Both the position numbers and the translations under genes were made by a program. 56,524 bases of DNA from assembly GCA_903911355.1 (NCBI GenBank), contig CAIWDD010000071.1, positions 1 to 56,524 of the forward strand. Direction: 5' to 3'. Shown in pieces: positions 8,919-17,550 of the stretch. Each line of letters starts with the position of its first letter. The stretch's first letter is position 1. The notes under the pieces are model-generated. The model saw only the letters and a program-made list of their open reading frames with translations. It was not told the origin of the DNA and ran no database searches. The stretch comes from an uncultured Nodularia sp. (lineage in GTDB: Bacteria > Cyanobacteriota > Cyanobacteriia > Cyanobacteriales > Nostocaceae).

Positions 8919-10538
8919 TTATTTGGCTAGTTTTATCCGCCAAAGATCAAAATTCAAAGGCTGAAGTTGATAATTCCTCTCTATAGTATTTTTTAACTCC
9001 ACAGAAGGCGCAAATAATAACACATCAAATCCCTCCGGAACTTTAACAATATCCTTATTGAATACAGACGGAGGTAACTCCCTACAGGTATAACAGTTAG
9101 GTTTAAGTTGTAACTGAACTTCTGGCTTCAGCAGATGACTTAAAGCCAATATTCTGCCCATACTACCATCACTGATTAACAGTGGACGTTCAACCTGATT
9201 AATTAATTGAGCATCCTGAAAATTTAGATCACTATGGCTTTTAGTCCACCAGTGATGAGATTGGGATATCAACACACCAGAAAAGATAGAGCCAGAAAAC
9301 AGAAAGCACATAATAATTTTCCAAAATTTCTGTTGAGGTGAAACTGAGGTAATTTTATTTGCTAGTAGGTAAGCTATAGATATTTGTATACCCAAATAAC
9401 CCGGAGTAAGATACCTGGGAATAATTGACCTTGTACCGCCATAGATCAAATCTTTTAACATAATTGGCAGGCAAGTCACTAAAATTAAGCTTAAAATAAA
9501 TAACCAGGTTTTTTGAGATGAGTAACGACACAGATAATATATAGAATACCCTGCTAATAATACTATCACCGCGACTAAAGTTACCTGGATGAGATATATA
9601 AATTTATTTTCAAACCCAAAATTGATCACAGCCCTTTCGTTATTACTATCTATAAACATACGGCTGAGATTAAAAGCCCAGGTTTTCATCATCGATAAAG
9701 TAGGCATATTACCTTGGCCACCAACTATACTGGTGAGGTGCTTTAAATTGGCAACAATTACCAATAGCCAAGGCAAAAAAGCCAGAAAACCAGCCAGAGA
9801 AGCCAATAAATAGGCAATTACTTTTTTAGTTAATCTCAAGCCTTCTATAGTAATTAAATAAACTCCATGTGCCGCTCCAACCGTTATAGATGCCGGAAAA
9901 GTGTAAAGACTCATAGCTAAAGTGACAGCATAAATTCCCCAGTCTATTTTTTTATCTGTACGCATTGCTTGCAGCAAGGCAGCACTAGATAGCAAAATTG
10001 TGACTATCCATAAACTATACTCTCTTGCTTCTTGAGCATATAGTATTTGAAATGGCGATATTCCTAAAAGTGCTACAGCCACCCATGCTGTCCAAGCACT
10101 CCCGAATAGCTCCATACATAACCAGTAGACACTAGGTAAAGCCAGTAAGCTAATAACAGCAGCTAAAGCTCTAGTAGATACCATAGAGTTACCGAATAAC
10201 TGCATCGACCACCTAGCCATTACATAATATAGGGGGGGGTGTTGAGCTTCTTCTAAAGCTAGGGAGGTAATAGTATCATTCAGGTTTTTGTCAGGGTTGG
10301 TAGTTTGATATTGTGCTAAATATCTGACAGGAATTCTCTCAACTTCAGACACATTATTAACTACTTCATACTCTGTATAACCAGAAACCCGTAATCCAGT
10401 AAAAGCTTCATCATCCCAGTATGGTTTGTGCTCAAGATTAATAAATCTAAAGGTAACACTTAATGCCAATATTATGACAAATAAAATTTTCCAGTAGCTT
10501 AAATAATCTTGTCCGGAAATAAAGAATATTTTTTTCAT
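8919..10538 (-). CDS. membrane glycosyltransferase of the GT39/ArnT-like (PMT) superfamily
   Basis: A 539-residue integral membrane protein with about 11-12 hydrophobic segments. The first loop after TM1 contains 'YWDDEAFTGLRVSGY', the acidic Asp-Glu motif that GT-C enzymes use to bind a lipid-linked sugar. It is followed by 'EEAQHPPLYYVMARW', a second hallmark of the family. The C-terminal 120 residues form a soluble domain. It probably transfers a sugar from a polyprenyl-phosphate donor to a glycan, lipid or protein outside the membrane; donor and acceptor are unknown. The divergent neighbour at 11004 is a polyprenol-phosphate sugar synthase, which could make the donor for this enzyme. Confidence 0.85.
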   Translation of the reverse strand: MKKIFFISGQDYLSYWKILFVIILALSVTFRFINLEHKPYWDDEAFTGLRVSGYTEYEVVNNVSEVERIPVRYLAQYQTTNPDKNLNDTITSLALEEAQHPPLYYVMARWSMQLFGNSMVSTRALAAVISLLALPSVYWLCMELFGSAWTAWVAVALLGISPFQILYAQEAREYSLWIVTILLSSAALLQAMRTDKKIDWGIYAVTLAMSLYTFPASITVGAAHGVYLITIEGLRLTKKVIAYLLASLAGFLAFLPWLLVIVANLKHLTSIVGGQGNMPTLSMMKTWAFNLSRMFIDSNNERAVINFGFENKFIYLIQVTLVAVIVLLAGYSIYYLCRYSSQKTWLFILSLILVTCLPIMLKDLIYGGTRSIIPRYLTPGYLGIQISIAYLLANKITSVSPQQKFWKIIMCFLFSGSIFSGVLISQSHHWWTKSHSDLNFQDAQLINQVERPLLISDGSMGRILALSHLLKPEVQLQLKPNCYTCRELPPSVFNKDIVKVPEGFDVLLFAPSVELKNTIERNYQLQPLNFDLWRIKLAK

Positions 10539-11003
10539 GTAATCATCGACTGTGTGTTTAAAGTAAAAATCAATTTTTAAACATCCGTTCGCTTAACCGT
10601 TAATGATTATTATGACAGATAATTTATTTTGCCAATAATCATCATAAATTCATTATTTATTTTTAATTTAGTGTGAATTTTTCCAAAAGATATAAAAGGT
10701 GGGGGATTTTATCAATATACTGATGATGGTCTTTATAAATTTTAAGTTCTGTTGTATCTAGGTCAGTCCACAGGTAATTAATGAATTAACTGTGAATGTA
10801 AATAACATACAGCAGCTTGCTAGTAAATGAAGTACACATAAAATGATAAATCTTGTGGGCTGGGCATCCTGTCAGCCCTTACATACCTTATTTAGATGAA
10901 ATATGCTGTAATTGGCATTGAATAAAAATCAGATATAAAGCAAATAGCATCTACTCAGCAGATTAATCTTGTACATACTATTTGATAATTAATAACTTTC
11001 ACT
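10539..11003. other. 465-base divergent intergenic region
   Basis: AT-rich sequence between two divergently transcribed glycosyltransferase genes, so it should hold both promoters. A small GC-rich hairpin repeat lies at 10857-10878. No tRNA or convincing small coding frame was seen. Confidence 0.6.
10857..10878. repeat. GC-rich hairpin GGGCTG...CAGCCC
   Basis: A 6-bp stem with a 10-base loop (GGCATCCTGT) set in AT-rich DNA. This resembles the small 'GGGCGGGCATCCTGCCCGCCC'-style dispersed hairpins of cyanobacterial intergenic DNA. Confidence 0.55.
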
Positions 11004-12230
11004 ATGAAGATCGACTCATCAGAAACACTGTTAACAGTTCCCACAGGGAATCTAGAGATTAACGATTTACCTGGTAAGAGTAAGGTCTATGTTTCTTTGG
11101 TAATTCCCACGTATAAAGAAAAGGATAATATCCAGAAAGTTATCCAGATATTAACTCACACACTGGATGAATCTATACCAGGGGATTATGAGTTGATTGT
11201 TGTGGATGATGACAGTCCCGACTTGACTTGGAAAGTAGCACAATCTCTCACTCAGGAATATCCACATCTGCGAGTGATGCGACGACAACAAGAACGGGGA
11301 CTTTCTTCAGCGGTAATTCGTGGCTGGCAAGTTGCAAAGGGTGATATCTTAGGGGTAATTGATGGAGATTTGCAACATCCGCCGGAAGTATTACCCCAGT
11401 TGCTGACTAAAATTGCACAGGGAGCAGATTTAGCAGTAGCTAGTCGTCATGTAGATGGCGGTGGGGTGAGTAGTTGGAGTGTGGTTAGGCGTTTCCTATC
11501 TCGTGGCGCTCAAGTGTTAGGTTTGATTCTATTACCAGGGGTACTCAGTAGAGTTTCTGACCCCATGAGCGGTTATTTTATGGTACGCCGCCATAGTATC
11601 CTAGGTGTAACACTTCATCCTGTGGGTTACAAAATTCTTCTAGAAGTAATTGCTAGGGGTAATATTCAGAATATTAGTGAAATAGGTTATGTATTCTCTG
11701 AACGTAAAGAAGGTGAAAGTAAAGTTACTTGGAAACAATATTTAGAATATTTACACCACTTAATTCGGTTGCGCTTATCTACAGGTCTTTTGGGGGGTTT
11801 GAGTCAGGGTTTAAACTTCCCCATTGGTCGGTTCCTCCGCTTTGGCTTGGTGGGACTCAGTGGGGTGTTTGTGGATATGGCTATACTGTATTTACTCAGT
11901 GACCCGACTACTTTGGCTTTACCCCTCACCCGGAGTAAAATTATTGCTGGAGAAATCGCCATTTGCAATAATTTCATATGGAATGATGCTTGGACATTTG
12001 CTGATGTCAGTGAGAACCAACAGCAGTGGAGTCAACGCCTTAAGCGCTTTTTGAAATTTAATATTATTTGCTTGGCCGGGTTAGTCTTGAATGTCTTGGT
12101 TTTAAATTTGGTGTTTAATTTCTTGATTCCTAACCGTTATATTGCTAACCTGATAGCGATCGCAGTTGCTACTATTTGGAATTTCTGGGTCAACTTAAAA
12201 CTCAGTTGGCGCGTCACCGACGTGAAATAG
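11004..12230 (+). CDS. polyprenol-phosphate sugar synthase: GT2 (DPM1-like) domain fused to a GtrA membrane domain
   Basis: A 408-residue protein. Residues about 28-260 form a GT-A glycosyltransferase 2 domain: 'VSLVIPTYKEKDNI', 'YELIVVDDDSPD' and the metal-binding 'GVIDGDLQHPPE' (DxD). This resembles dolichyl-phosphate mannose or undecaprenyl-phosphate glucose synthases. Residues about 275-405 form a GtrA-type four-helix membrane domain ('GRFLRFGLVGLSGVFVDMAIL'), often involved in flipping lipid-linked sugars. It likely charges polyprenyl phosphate with a hexose and supplies enzymes such as the GT39-like protein encoded divergently. The start is the ATG at 11004; the first 27 residues are a variable extension. 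Confidence 0.88.
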   Translation: MKIDSSETLLTVPTGNLEINDLPGKSKVYVSLVIPTYKEKDNIQKVIQILTHTLDESIPGDYELIVVDDDSPDLTWKVAQSLTQEYPHLRVMRRQQERGLSSAVIRGWQVAKGDILGVIDGDLQHPPEVLPQLLTKIAQGADLAVASRHVDGGGVSSWSVVRRFLSRGAQVLGLILLPGVLSRVSDPMSGYFMVRRHSILGVTLHPVGYKILLEVIARGNIQNISEIGYVFSERKEGESKVTWKQYLEYLHHLIRLRLSTGLLGGLSQGLNFPIGRFLRFGLVGLSGVFVDMAILYLLSDPTTLALPLTRSKIIAGEIAICNNFIWNDAWTFADVSENQQQWSQRLKRFLKFNIICLAGLVLNVLVLNLVFNFLIPNRYIANLIAIAVATIWNFWVNLKLSWRVTDVK

Positions 12231-12462
12231 ATAGTAACCTCATGGCGTTAACTGTTGACTCCTTGGCGATCGCTATAATTCATTATAGCTAATCATGTAA
12301 TATAATTTACCTAATGTAATATTTTTATGTGTAAATTAATACAGGTTGAAATATTTTGAGAATTATCTTGTGCAATCAAATTATTTTCTGCTATAGTTGC
12401 TTATGTTTGTTGTATATGCTAGTATACAAAAACAAACTAAATATATAATATCTTTTAGTTGT

Positions 12463-12533
12463 GCGGGCGTAGTTTAGTGGTAAAACTATAGCCTTCCAAG
12501 CTATTAATGCGGGTTCGATTCCCGCCGCCCGCT
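12463..12533 (+). tRNA. trnG-UCC: tRNA-Gly(UCC)
   Basis: Full cloverleaf. Acceptor stem GCGGGCG pairs with CGCCCGC (12526-12532), with discriminator U at 12533. D arm is GTTTAGTGGTAAAAC. The anticodon stem ATAGC/GCTAT encloses loop CTTCCAA, giving anticodon UCC. The T stem GCGGG/CCCGC encloses TTCGATT. CCA is not encoded, as is usual in cyanobacteria. A strong intrinsic terminator follows 10 bases later. Confidence 0.97.
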
Positions 12534-12543
12534 TAAATCAGAG

Positions 12544-12574
12544 ACCCCATAAAACTAGTTTTATGGGGTTTTTT
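12544..12574 (+). terminator. intrinsic terminator of the tRNA-Gly gene
   Basis: A 12-bp inverted repeat ACCCCATAAAAC/GTTTTATGGGGT with a two-base loop, running into a T tract (12569-12574). Confidence 0.9.
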
Positions 12575-12646
12575 ATATCTGACTGTTGACCAAGTATTTA
12601 GCTGGCTAACCCTCTAGTGTAAACAATGAGTCAATGGCTTTGTCCT

Positions 12647-12682
12647 GAAAAAACATTACCCCTCTCCGCTAGGGGAAAGGGG
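12647..12682 (-). terminator. probable terminator of the ndhC-ndhK-ndhJ operon
   Basis: On the minus strand a 9-bp stem CCCCTTTCC/GGAGAGGGG (one T-G pair, arms within 12659-12682) is followed by TAATG and six T's (12648-12653). It lies 48 bases past the ndhJ stop. Confidence 0.7.
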
Positions 12683-12729
12683 ATAAAGTGAGTTGGTCTG
12701 AAATTCTCACTGCTGAAACTCAGCACTAG

Positions 12730-13257
12730 TTAATAAGCATCTTGCAACTCATAGAAATCAGGCGAGATGTAATCCTTCCGTAAAGGCCAACCCACCCAAT
12801 CTTCCGGCATTAAAAGCCGCTTAAGATTGGGGTGACCTTCGTAGACAATACCGAACATATCGTAAGTTTCCCGCTCTTGCCAGTCTGCGGTTTTCCAGAT
12901 CCAGTAAACAGAAGGAACCCTGGGATTTTCACGGGGTAAGAACACCTTGACTCGGATTTCTTCAGGTTGCACAGCATGATCACCGACTTTAATCAAGTGA
13001 TATACACTGACCAGATCTTGTCCTGGTCCGAGGTCAATACCAGATTGAAACTGGAGGTAATTAAACCCGTAAGCATAAAGGGCCGTAGAAATAGGGAGCA
13101 GGAAATCTGACTCCACCTTAATTATTTCTACCCCCTTCTTGTCAAGTTCCAAACACTCATGCTCAAAACCATTTTCCGTTAACCATTGGGAAATGGGACC
13201 TGCCTTAACCAGAGACTCTTCCGCTGCTGGTACGGGTTTAGAATCTTCTTCAGCCAC
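12730..13257 (-). CDS. ndhJ: NAD(P)H-quinone oxidoreductase (NDH-1) subunit J
   Basis: A 175-residue subunit of the hydrophilic arm of the thylakoid NDH-1 complex (30-kDa, NuoC-like), which feeds electrons from ferredoxin into plastoquinone for respiration and cyclic flow. The family signature '[30 protein letters not shown]' is complete (split here: [10 protein letters not shown] then [10 protein letters not shown]), and the C-terminus '[20 protein letters not shown]' is standard. It is the last gene of ndhC-K-J and overlaps ndhK by 8 bp, which suggests translational coupling. A hairpin terminator lies just downstream. Confidence 0.98.
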   Translation of the reverse strand: MAEEDSKPVPAAEESLVKAGPISQWLTENGFEHECLELDKKGVEIIKVESDFLLPISTALYAYGFNYLQFQSGIDLGPGQDLVSVYHLIKVGDHAVQPEEIRVKVFLPRENPRVPSVYWIWKTADWQERETYDMFGIVYEGHPNLKRLLMPEDWVGWPLRKDYISPDFYELQDAY

Positions 13258-13987
13258 GGTTTTGCTCCTTTTGTTGCGTCTTTGCTGTCAGTAGTGCGGG
13301 TGGAACTGGTAGACCGATAGCTTCTGTCAATTCCTTGGGTGGTGTGTAGCGAGTTTCCGACTGTAAATATTTACCGGTTAAAATTTGCTCAGTGGGCTTG
13401 AGATTATGAGTTGTGCTGTAGAAACGGTGGGTTTGCTTAATTTGACCCCGTTCCTGCATGGAATCATTCGCTATTTTTTTGCGCAATTTAATAATTGCGT
13501 CAATAATCGCTTCTGGACGGGGGGGACACCCAGGTAAGTAAACATCTACAGGAATCAGCTTGTCAACTCCGCGGACAGCCGTAGGAGAATCGATACTGAA
13601 CATCCCGCCGGTAATTGTACACGCGCCCATAGCAATTACATACTTTGGCTCAGGCATTTGTTCATAAAGACGCACTAATTGGGGTGCCATCTTCATGGTA
13701 ATTGTCCCAGCAGTAATGATTAAATCGGCTTGACGGGGGCTAGAACGGGGAATGAGACCAAAACGGTCAAAGTCAAACCGAGAGCCGATTAAAGCTGCAA
13801 ATTCGATGAAGCAGCAAGCTGTACCAAACAGCAAGGGCCACAGACTCGAAAGCCTAGCCCAGTTGTAAAGGTCATCAACTGTGGTGAGGATGACGTTTTC
13901 AGACAAATCCTGAGTGATGGTGGGGCGTTCAACCGGGTTGAGGATTTGCTCTTTGTTTGGGCTAGTTAAATTTGAATTCAAGACCAT
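13250..13987 (-). CDS. ndhK: NAD(P)H-quinone oxidoreductase (NDH-1) subunit K
   Basis: A 245-residue PSST/NuoB-type subunit that carries the terminal N2 [4Fe-4S] cluster. Ligands are visible: the Cys-Cys pair in '[15 protein letters not shown]', a Cys in '[14 protein letters not shown]' and a Cys in '[13 protein letters not shown]'. About 45 N-terminal residues and about 60 C-terminal residues lie outside the conserved core, as is usual in cyanobacterial NdhK. The gene overlaps ndhC by 10 bp and ndhJ by 8 bp, so the three are one operon. Confidence 0.98.
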   Translation of the reverse strand: MVLNSNLTSPNKEQILNPVERPTITQDLSENVILTTVDDLYNWARLSSLWPLLFGTACCFIEFAALIGSRFDFDRFGLIPRSSPRQADLIITAGTITMKMAPQLVRLYEQMPEPKYVIAMGACTITGGMFSIDSPTAVRGVDKLIPVDVYLPGCPPRPEAIIDAIIKLRKKIANDSMQERGQIKQTHRFYSTTHNLKPTEQILTGKYLQSETRYTPPKELTEAIGLPVPPALLTAKTQQKEQNRG

Positions 13988-14340
13988 TCCAAGGCTCCTT
14001 TACGCCATGCGTAGACTAAGGCAATTACAAGAATTGCAATAAAAATTAAGGCTTCGATGAATGCCAACAGCCCCAGACGGTGGAAAGCAACCGCCCAAGG
14101 ATATAAGAATACAGTCTCCACATCAAAGACGACGAAGACGAGGGCAAACATGTAGTAGCGAATATTGAACTGAATCCAGGCTCCCCCAATGGGTTCCATA
14201 CCAGATTCGTAGGTGGTGCGCCGTTCCAGGCTGTTACCACTGGGGCGCAGGAGCTTGGAGGCTGAAAGTGCAAGGGCGGGAACTAGGCTACAGATGATGA
14301 AGAAGCCTAGAAGGTACTCGTAACCGCTGAGGACAAACAC
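13978..14340 (-). CDS. ndhC: NAD(P)H-quinone oxidoreductase (NDH-1) subunit 3 (NdhC)
   Basis: A 120-residue, three-helix membrane subunit of NDH-1 (NuoA-like). The conserved loop '[20 protein letters not shown]' and the '[16 protein letters not shown]' segment near TM2 are intact. It is the first gene of ndhC-K-J. The ATG at 14340 follows a region with no other gene, so the operon promoter should lie within 14341-14450. Confidence 0.98.
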   Translation of the reverse strand: MFVLSGYEYLLGFFIICSLVPALALSASKLLRPSGNSLERRTTYESGMEPIGGAWIQFNIRYYMFALVFVVFDVETVFLYPWAVAFHRLGLLAFIEALIFIAILVIALVYAWRKGALEWS

Positions 14341-14454
14341 AATGAATATCTACCGCTTATGGTGTAAATAAGGCTGTTAATTTCTTTTACATTATATCTG
14401 TTTGGCTTTTCTGAACTCTGGGGAACAGACTCATTTGAGGTATTTGTCGTTTTG

Positions 14455-14580
14455 ACCAGAAAACGAGACGCAAGCCCCTGGCTTTTAGACATGGGGATAA
14501 GTCGATAGCGACTTTAGTCGCATTAGAACGATTGACTGGCTTTAGCCACAGTGGTATGATGGTCAACCGGAGTAAGAACA
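14455..14580 (-). mobile_element. remnant of an IS200/IS605-type right end
   Basis: On the minus strand a series of short stem-loops (TGGCTAAAGCCA; GCGACTAAAGTCGC; CCCC-ATGTCTAAAAGCCA-GGGG) leads to GCTTGCGTCTCGTTTTCTGG. That layout matches the structured 3' ends and omega-RNA scaffolds of cyanobacterial TnpB elements. No tnpB coding sequence is attached, so it is a relic or a MITE-like derivative. Confidence 0.5.
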
Positions 14581-14830
14581 ACCATCTACGTGAGGAAACA
14601 TCCTAGTACGGAGAAATCCCGGCAACGGACATATCCAATTTTAGTTGGAATAGTTAAAGGGCAAATAATGGCAGGATGTTGAGCGTACCTAATTGGCATC
14701 GCGATGGACTCACCAAAGCAAAAAAAATAAAAGTAAGCGCAATTGCAATACCTTTCATACTGGTAATTGTTTTGAGCGTGTAGGGTGTTTTTGATAGCAC
14801 CATTGAAAGTTCGTTTATGGACTATTCAAG

Positions 14831-14863
14831 AATCCCCCGGCTTCTAGCCGTGAGGAGTATCAA
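14831..14863 (+). mobile_element. IS605-like end fragment (CCCCCGGCTTCTAGCCG)
   Basis: A small hairpin (CGGCTTCTAGCCG) preceded by CCCC and followed by GAGGAGTATCAAA resembles the subterminal hairpin and cleavage end of IS200/IS605 elements. It sits about 80 bases upstream of rubA. Confidence 0.45.
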
Positions 14864-14940
14864 AGATGATGGAAAAGCTTCACAGTTATGTCATAATTTT
14901 TAACGGATATTTAATATTTCTCCTCTGTGAGGTTTTAGCC

Positions 14941-15288
14941 ATGAGCGAACAAAATAGCGAACAAGCTGTTGAAACTCCGGCATTAGACCGTTTTGAATGC
15001 CGTGCCTGTGGTTATGTTTACGAACCTGAAAAGGGAGACGATAGCCATAATATTGACCCGGGAACAGTCTTTGCTGAATTGCCGATTACGTGGCGTTGTC
15101 CAGTATGTACGGCTAAGAAGACCGCTTTCGCCAATATTGGCCCGGCCGGTACTGCATCTGGGTTTAAAGAAAATTTCGGCTATGGTTTGGGTGTTAATAC
15201 CCTGACGCCAACGCAAAAAAATCTCCTGATTTTTGGAGCTCTGGCTCTAGGTTTCTTGTTTTTTATCAGTCTCTACGGCTTACAATAA
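14941..15288 (+). CDS. rubA: membrane-anchored rubredoxin RubA
   Basis: 115 residues from the ATG at 14941. A longer frame opens at 14866, but 14941 puts the acidic linker directly before the rubredoxin fold and is the usual family start. Iron ligands C20, C23, C53 and C56 come in two CxxC knuckles ('FECRACGYVY' and 'WRCPVC'). A single C-terminal membrane helix (about 94-112) anchors it to the thylakoid. RubA is needed for photosystem assembly in cyanobacteria and is nearly always encoded just before ycf48-psbEFLJ, as here, which supports the call. Confidence 0.97.
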   Translation: MSEQNSEQAVETPALDRFECRACGYVYEPEKGDDSHNIDPGTVFAELPITWRCPVCTAKKTAFANIGPAGTASGFKENFGYGLGVNTLTPTQKNLLIFGALALGFLFFISLYGLQ

Positions 15289-15355
15289 GACCCGTTATCT
15301 TTTCTAGCACGTTTAGAGGGCTGCCATTGCCATTAAGGTGAAAATTTAGAAAAAA

Positions 15356-16375
15356 ATGAGTATTATGAAAAACTGGCAAAAAATATTTGCCCTGTTGATG
15401 GTGGTTTTCTTGTGTATAGGTTGTAGCAATGTCCCCTCTACCAGCTATAACCCCTGGGCGGTTATTTCTGTGCCAACAGAGTCTAAGCTGCTAGATATTG
15501 CCTTTACTGATAACCCTCAGCATGGTTTTCTCGTAGGTAGCAATGCTACTATTCTGGAAACACATGATGGTGGTGATACTTGGGAACCCCTAAGATTGTC
15601 ACTAGATGATGCTAGGACTCGCTTTGACTCAGTCAGTTTTGCTGGACAAGAAGGCTGGATTTTGGGTGAACCTTCACTACTGTTGCATACTACTGATGAA
15701 GGTGCTTCTTGGTCGAGTATTACTCTGAGTTCAAAATTACCCGGTAGTCCCATTGCTATCTATGCTCTGGGAGAGAATACGGCGGAAATGGCTACGGATT
15801 TGGGCGCTATATACAAAACTGAGGACGGTGGTAAAAACTGGAAGGCTCAGGTAGAAGGTGCTGTTGGGGTGGTGCGTAATATGCAGCGTTCATCTGACGG
15901 TAAGTATGTTGCTGTTTCTGCTAAGGGTAGTTTCTACTCAACTTGGGAGCCAGGACAAACTACTTGGACACCCCATAACCGCAATAACTCTCGACGGTTA
16001 GAAAATATGGGTTTTGCTGAGAATGGACAGTTGTGGTTGCTAGCGCGAGGTGGTCAGGTACAGTTTAGCGACCCGGAAAATCCTGAAAATTGGCAAGAAC
16101 CACAAAATCCTGAGTTGGCTACCAGCTGGGGTTTACTAGATTTGGCTTATCGCACTGCTAATGATATTTGGATCGGCGGTGGTAGTGGTAATTTACTCCA
16201 CAGTGCTGATGGTGGTCAAACCTGGGAAAAAGACCGGGATGTGGAAGGCGTCGCTGCTAATTTGTATAAGATTGTTTTCTTGGGTCCTGAGCAAGGATTT
16301 GTTATAGGCGATCGCGGCATTTTGCTCAAATACCAACCAAATATCAGTGAAAGTTTTTCACAAGCGGCCGCTTAG
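15356..16375 (+). CDS. ycf48: photosystem II assembly factor Ycf48 (HCF136)
   Basis: A 339-residue lumenal lipoprotein that helps insert the D1 precursor into the photosystem II reaction-centre complex. The N-terminus has a signal peptide with lipobox LCIGC (C23 from the 15356 start). An ATG at 15365 would remove three residues and is equally possible. The mature part is the seven-bladed propeller with repeated 'DGGxTW' turns ('THDGGDTW', 'TTDEGASW', 'TEDGGKNW', 'SADGGQTW'). It lies between rubA and psbE on the same strand. Confidence 0.97.
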   Translation: MSIMKNWQKIFALLMVVFLCIGCSNVPSTSYNPWAVISVPTESKLLDIAFTDNPQHGFLVGSNATILETHDGGDTWEPLRLSLDDARTRFDSVSFAGQEGWILGEPSLLLHTTDEGASWSSITLSSKLPGSPIAIYALGENTAEMATDLGAIYKTEDGGKNWKAQVEGAVGVVRNMQRSSDGKYVAVSAKGSFYSTWEPGQTTWTPHNRNNSRRLENMGFAENGQLWLLARGGQVQFSDPENPENWQEPQNPELATSWGLLDLAYRTANDIWIGGGSGNLLHSADGGQTWEKDRDVEGVAANLYKIVFLGPEQGFVIGDRGILLKYQPNISESFSQAAA

Positions 16376-16491
16376 TGGCATCATGGGCTTAAGTATGTCT
16401 TGATTTGTGAGAAGGTCGTTGCAAGTTGTAACTCTTTCTAAACTTTGTAGGATAATAGACAATAACAATCTTTGTAAAGGTAAGGATCTAA

Positions 16492-16740
16492 ATGTCAGGT
16501 ACCACTGGAGAACGTCCGTTTTCGGACATTATTACCAGCATTCGTTACTGGGTGATTCACAGTATCACTATTCCGGCATTGTTTATTGCCGGATGGCTAT
16601 TTGTCAGCACTGGACTGGCTTATGATGCTTTCGGTACACCCCGTCCTAACGAATACTACACACAAACACGGCAAGAATTGCCTATTGTCAAGGATCGTTT
16701 TGGCGCTAAACAGCAAGTTGAACAGTTTATTGGAAAGTAG
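16492..16740 (+). CDS. psbE: cytochrome b559 subunit alpha
   Basis: An 82-residue, single-helix photosystem II subunit. H23 in 'RYWVIHSIT' is the heme ligand, shared with H24 of PsbF. The C-terminal lumenal tail '[20 protein letters not shown]' is fully conserved. It is the first gene of psbEFLJ; the psbF start follows 9 bases later. Confidence 0.99.
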   Translation: MSGTTGERPFSDIITSIRYWVIHSITIPALFIAGWLFVSTGLAYDAFGTPRPNEYYTQTRQELPIVKDRFGAKQQVEQFIGK

Positions 16741-16749
16741 TTTCGGATC

Positions 16750-16887
16750 ATGACTAGCGGAAATAACATCAATCAACCAGTTTCCTATCCCATTTTTACG
16801 GTCAGATGGCTAGCAGTACACACTTTAGGTGTACCCAGTGTGTTCTTCTTGGGCGCGATCGCCGCTATGCAGTTTATTCAACGCTAG
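16750..16887 (+). CDS. psbF: cytochrome b559 subunit beta
   Basis: 45 residues. The single helix begins with '[20 protein letters not shown]', and H24 is the second axial heme ligand. The stop (16885-16887) overlaps the AGGAG ribosome-binding site of psbL, so the two are tightly coupled. Confidence 0.98.
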   Translation: MTSGNNINQPVSYPIFTVRWLAVHTLGVPSVFFLGAIAAMQFIQR

Positions 16888-16896
16888 GAGCTAATC

Positions 16897-17016
16897 ATGG
16901 AAAGAACGCCCAATCCTAATAATCAACCGGTAGAGTTAAACCGGACTTCACTATACCTGGGACTACTTCTTGTTTTTGTTCTAGGAATTCTGTTCTCCAG
17001 TTACTTCTTTAACTAA
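16897..17016 (+). CDS. psbL: photosystem II reaction centre protein L
   Basis: 39 residues beginning [20 protein letters not shown], followed by one membrane helix ending SSYFFN; this is the invariant PsbL pattern. An AGGAG site lies 9 bases upstream, and the gene starts 9 bases after psbF. Confidence 0.98.
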   Translation: MERTPNPNNQPVELNRTSLYLGLLLVFVLGILFSSYFFN

Positions 17017-17086
17017 CTGAAACAGTTGTTGTAAATTTTTGTTTATTCAATCAATGTTGATTTCTTGTTAAGGGAGGAGAAAAGCT

Positions 17087-17209
17087 GTGTCTGCTGGAAG
17101 TGGAAGAATTCCCCTGTGGATTGTCGCTACAGTCGCGGGTTTAGGTGTAATTACAGTTTTAGGCATTTTCTTTTATGGAGCCTACGCTGGAGTCGGTTCT
17201 TCATTGTAA
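17087..17209 (+). CDS. psbJ: photosystem II reaction centre protein J
   Basis: 40 residues from a GTG start (17087-17089) preceded by a strong AGGGAGGAGA site. The helix '[20 protein letters not shown]' and tail '[13 protein letters not shown]' are typical of PsbJ. It is the last gene of psbEFLJ; a terminator follows at 17280. Confidence 0.97.
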   Translation: MSAGSGRIPLWIVATVAGLGVITVLGIFFYGAYAGVGSSL

Positions 17210-17279
17210 AAAAAGCTTGAGCCGGAAAAAAATTACTCAGTATTTCCTGGCAATTGTTTAATAATTAATGTTTAACAAG

Positions 17280-17320
17280 CCGGTTGTTTTTGGTCTTTTT
17301 CAGCAAAAACAACCGGTTTT
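17280..17320 (+). terminator. intrinsic terminator of the psbEFLJ operon
   Basis: A 12-bp stem CCGGTTGTTTTT / AAAAACAACCGG (17280-17291 and 17305-17316), then TTTTG. It lies about 70 bases past psbJ. Confidence 0.85.
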
Positions 17321-17370
17321 GTTATGTAAGATTCCCACGCCTTGAAGACGTGGAAAATTCACCCAACTAA

Positions 17371-17481
17371 TTAGCCGATATCTTCGCGTTCAATGTATAA
17401 CATCAAAAACGCCATTGTCACTGCTGGAAAAACTAACCCAGTCAGGGGAACCAAGATAGAGGGCAAAAATGAAGCTGCCAT
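17371..17481 (-). CDS. psaI: photosystem I reaction centre subunit VIII (PsaI)
   Basis: A 36-residue single-helix protein, easily missed by length cut-offs. The N-terminus [20 protein letters not shown] and C-terminus [11 protein letters not shown] match the PsaI pattern (SxLPSIxVPLxGLVFPA ... LYIERE). PsaI helps position PsaL and trimerize photosystem I. The ATG is at 17479-17481. It lies 69 bases downstream of the 530-residue gene on the same strand and converges with psbJ. Confidence 0.93.
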   Translation of the reverse strand: MAASFLPSILVPLTGLVFPAVTMAFLMLYIEREDIG

Positions 17482-17550
17482 AGTTAACTTTCCTCTTGAA
17501 TAATTAGACAATCCTCGAAAACGAGCTTACTGTAAATTTCACCTGATTTT

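Larger units (their letters stand above)
14341..14940. other. 600-base intergenic region with IS200/IS605-type end remnants
   Basis: This divergent gap between ndhC and rubA holds promoters for both. Two segments look like the right ends of IS200/IS605-type elements: 14455-14580 read on the minus strand, and 14831-14863 on the plus strand. No transposase frame remains. Short open frames here lack support. Confidence 0.6.

Noticed and set aside
10857-10878. Intrinsic terminator between divergent glycosyltransferase genes
   Set aside because: No T tract follows and no gene ends there; better explained as a dispersed hairpin.
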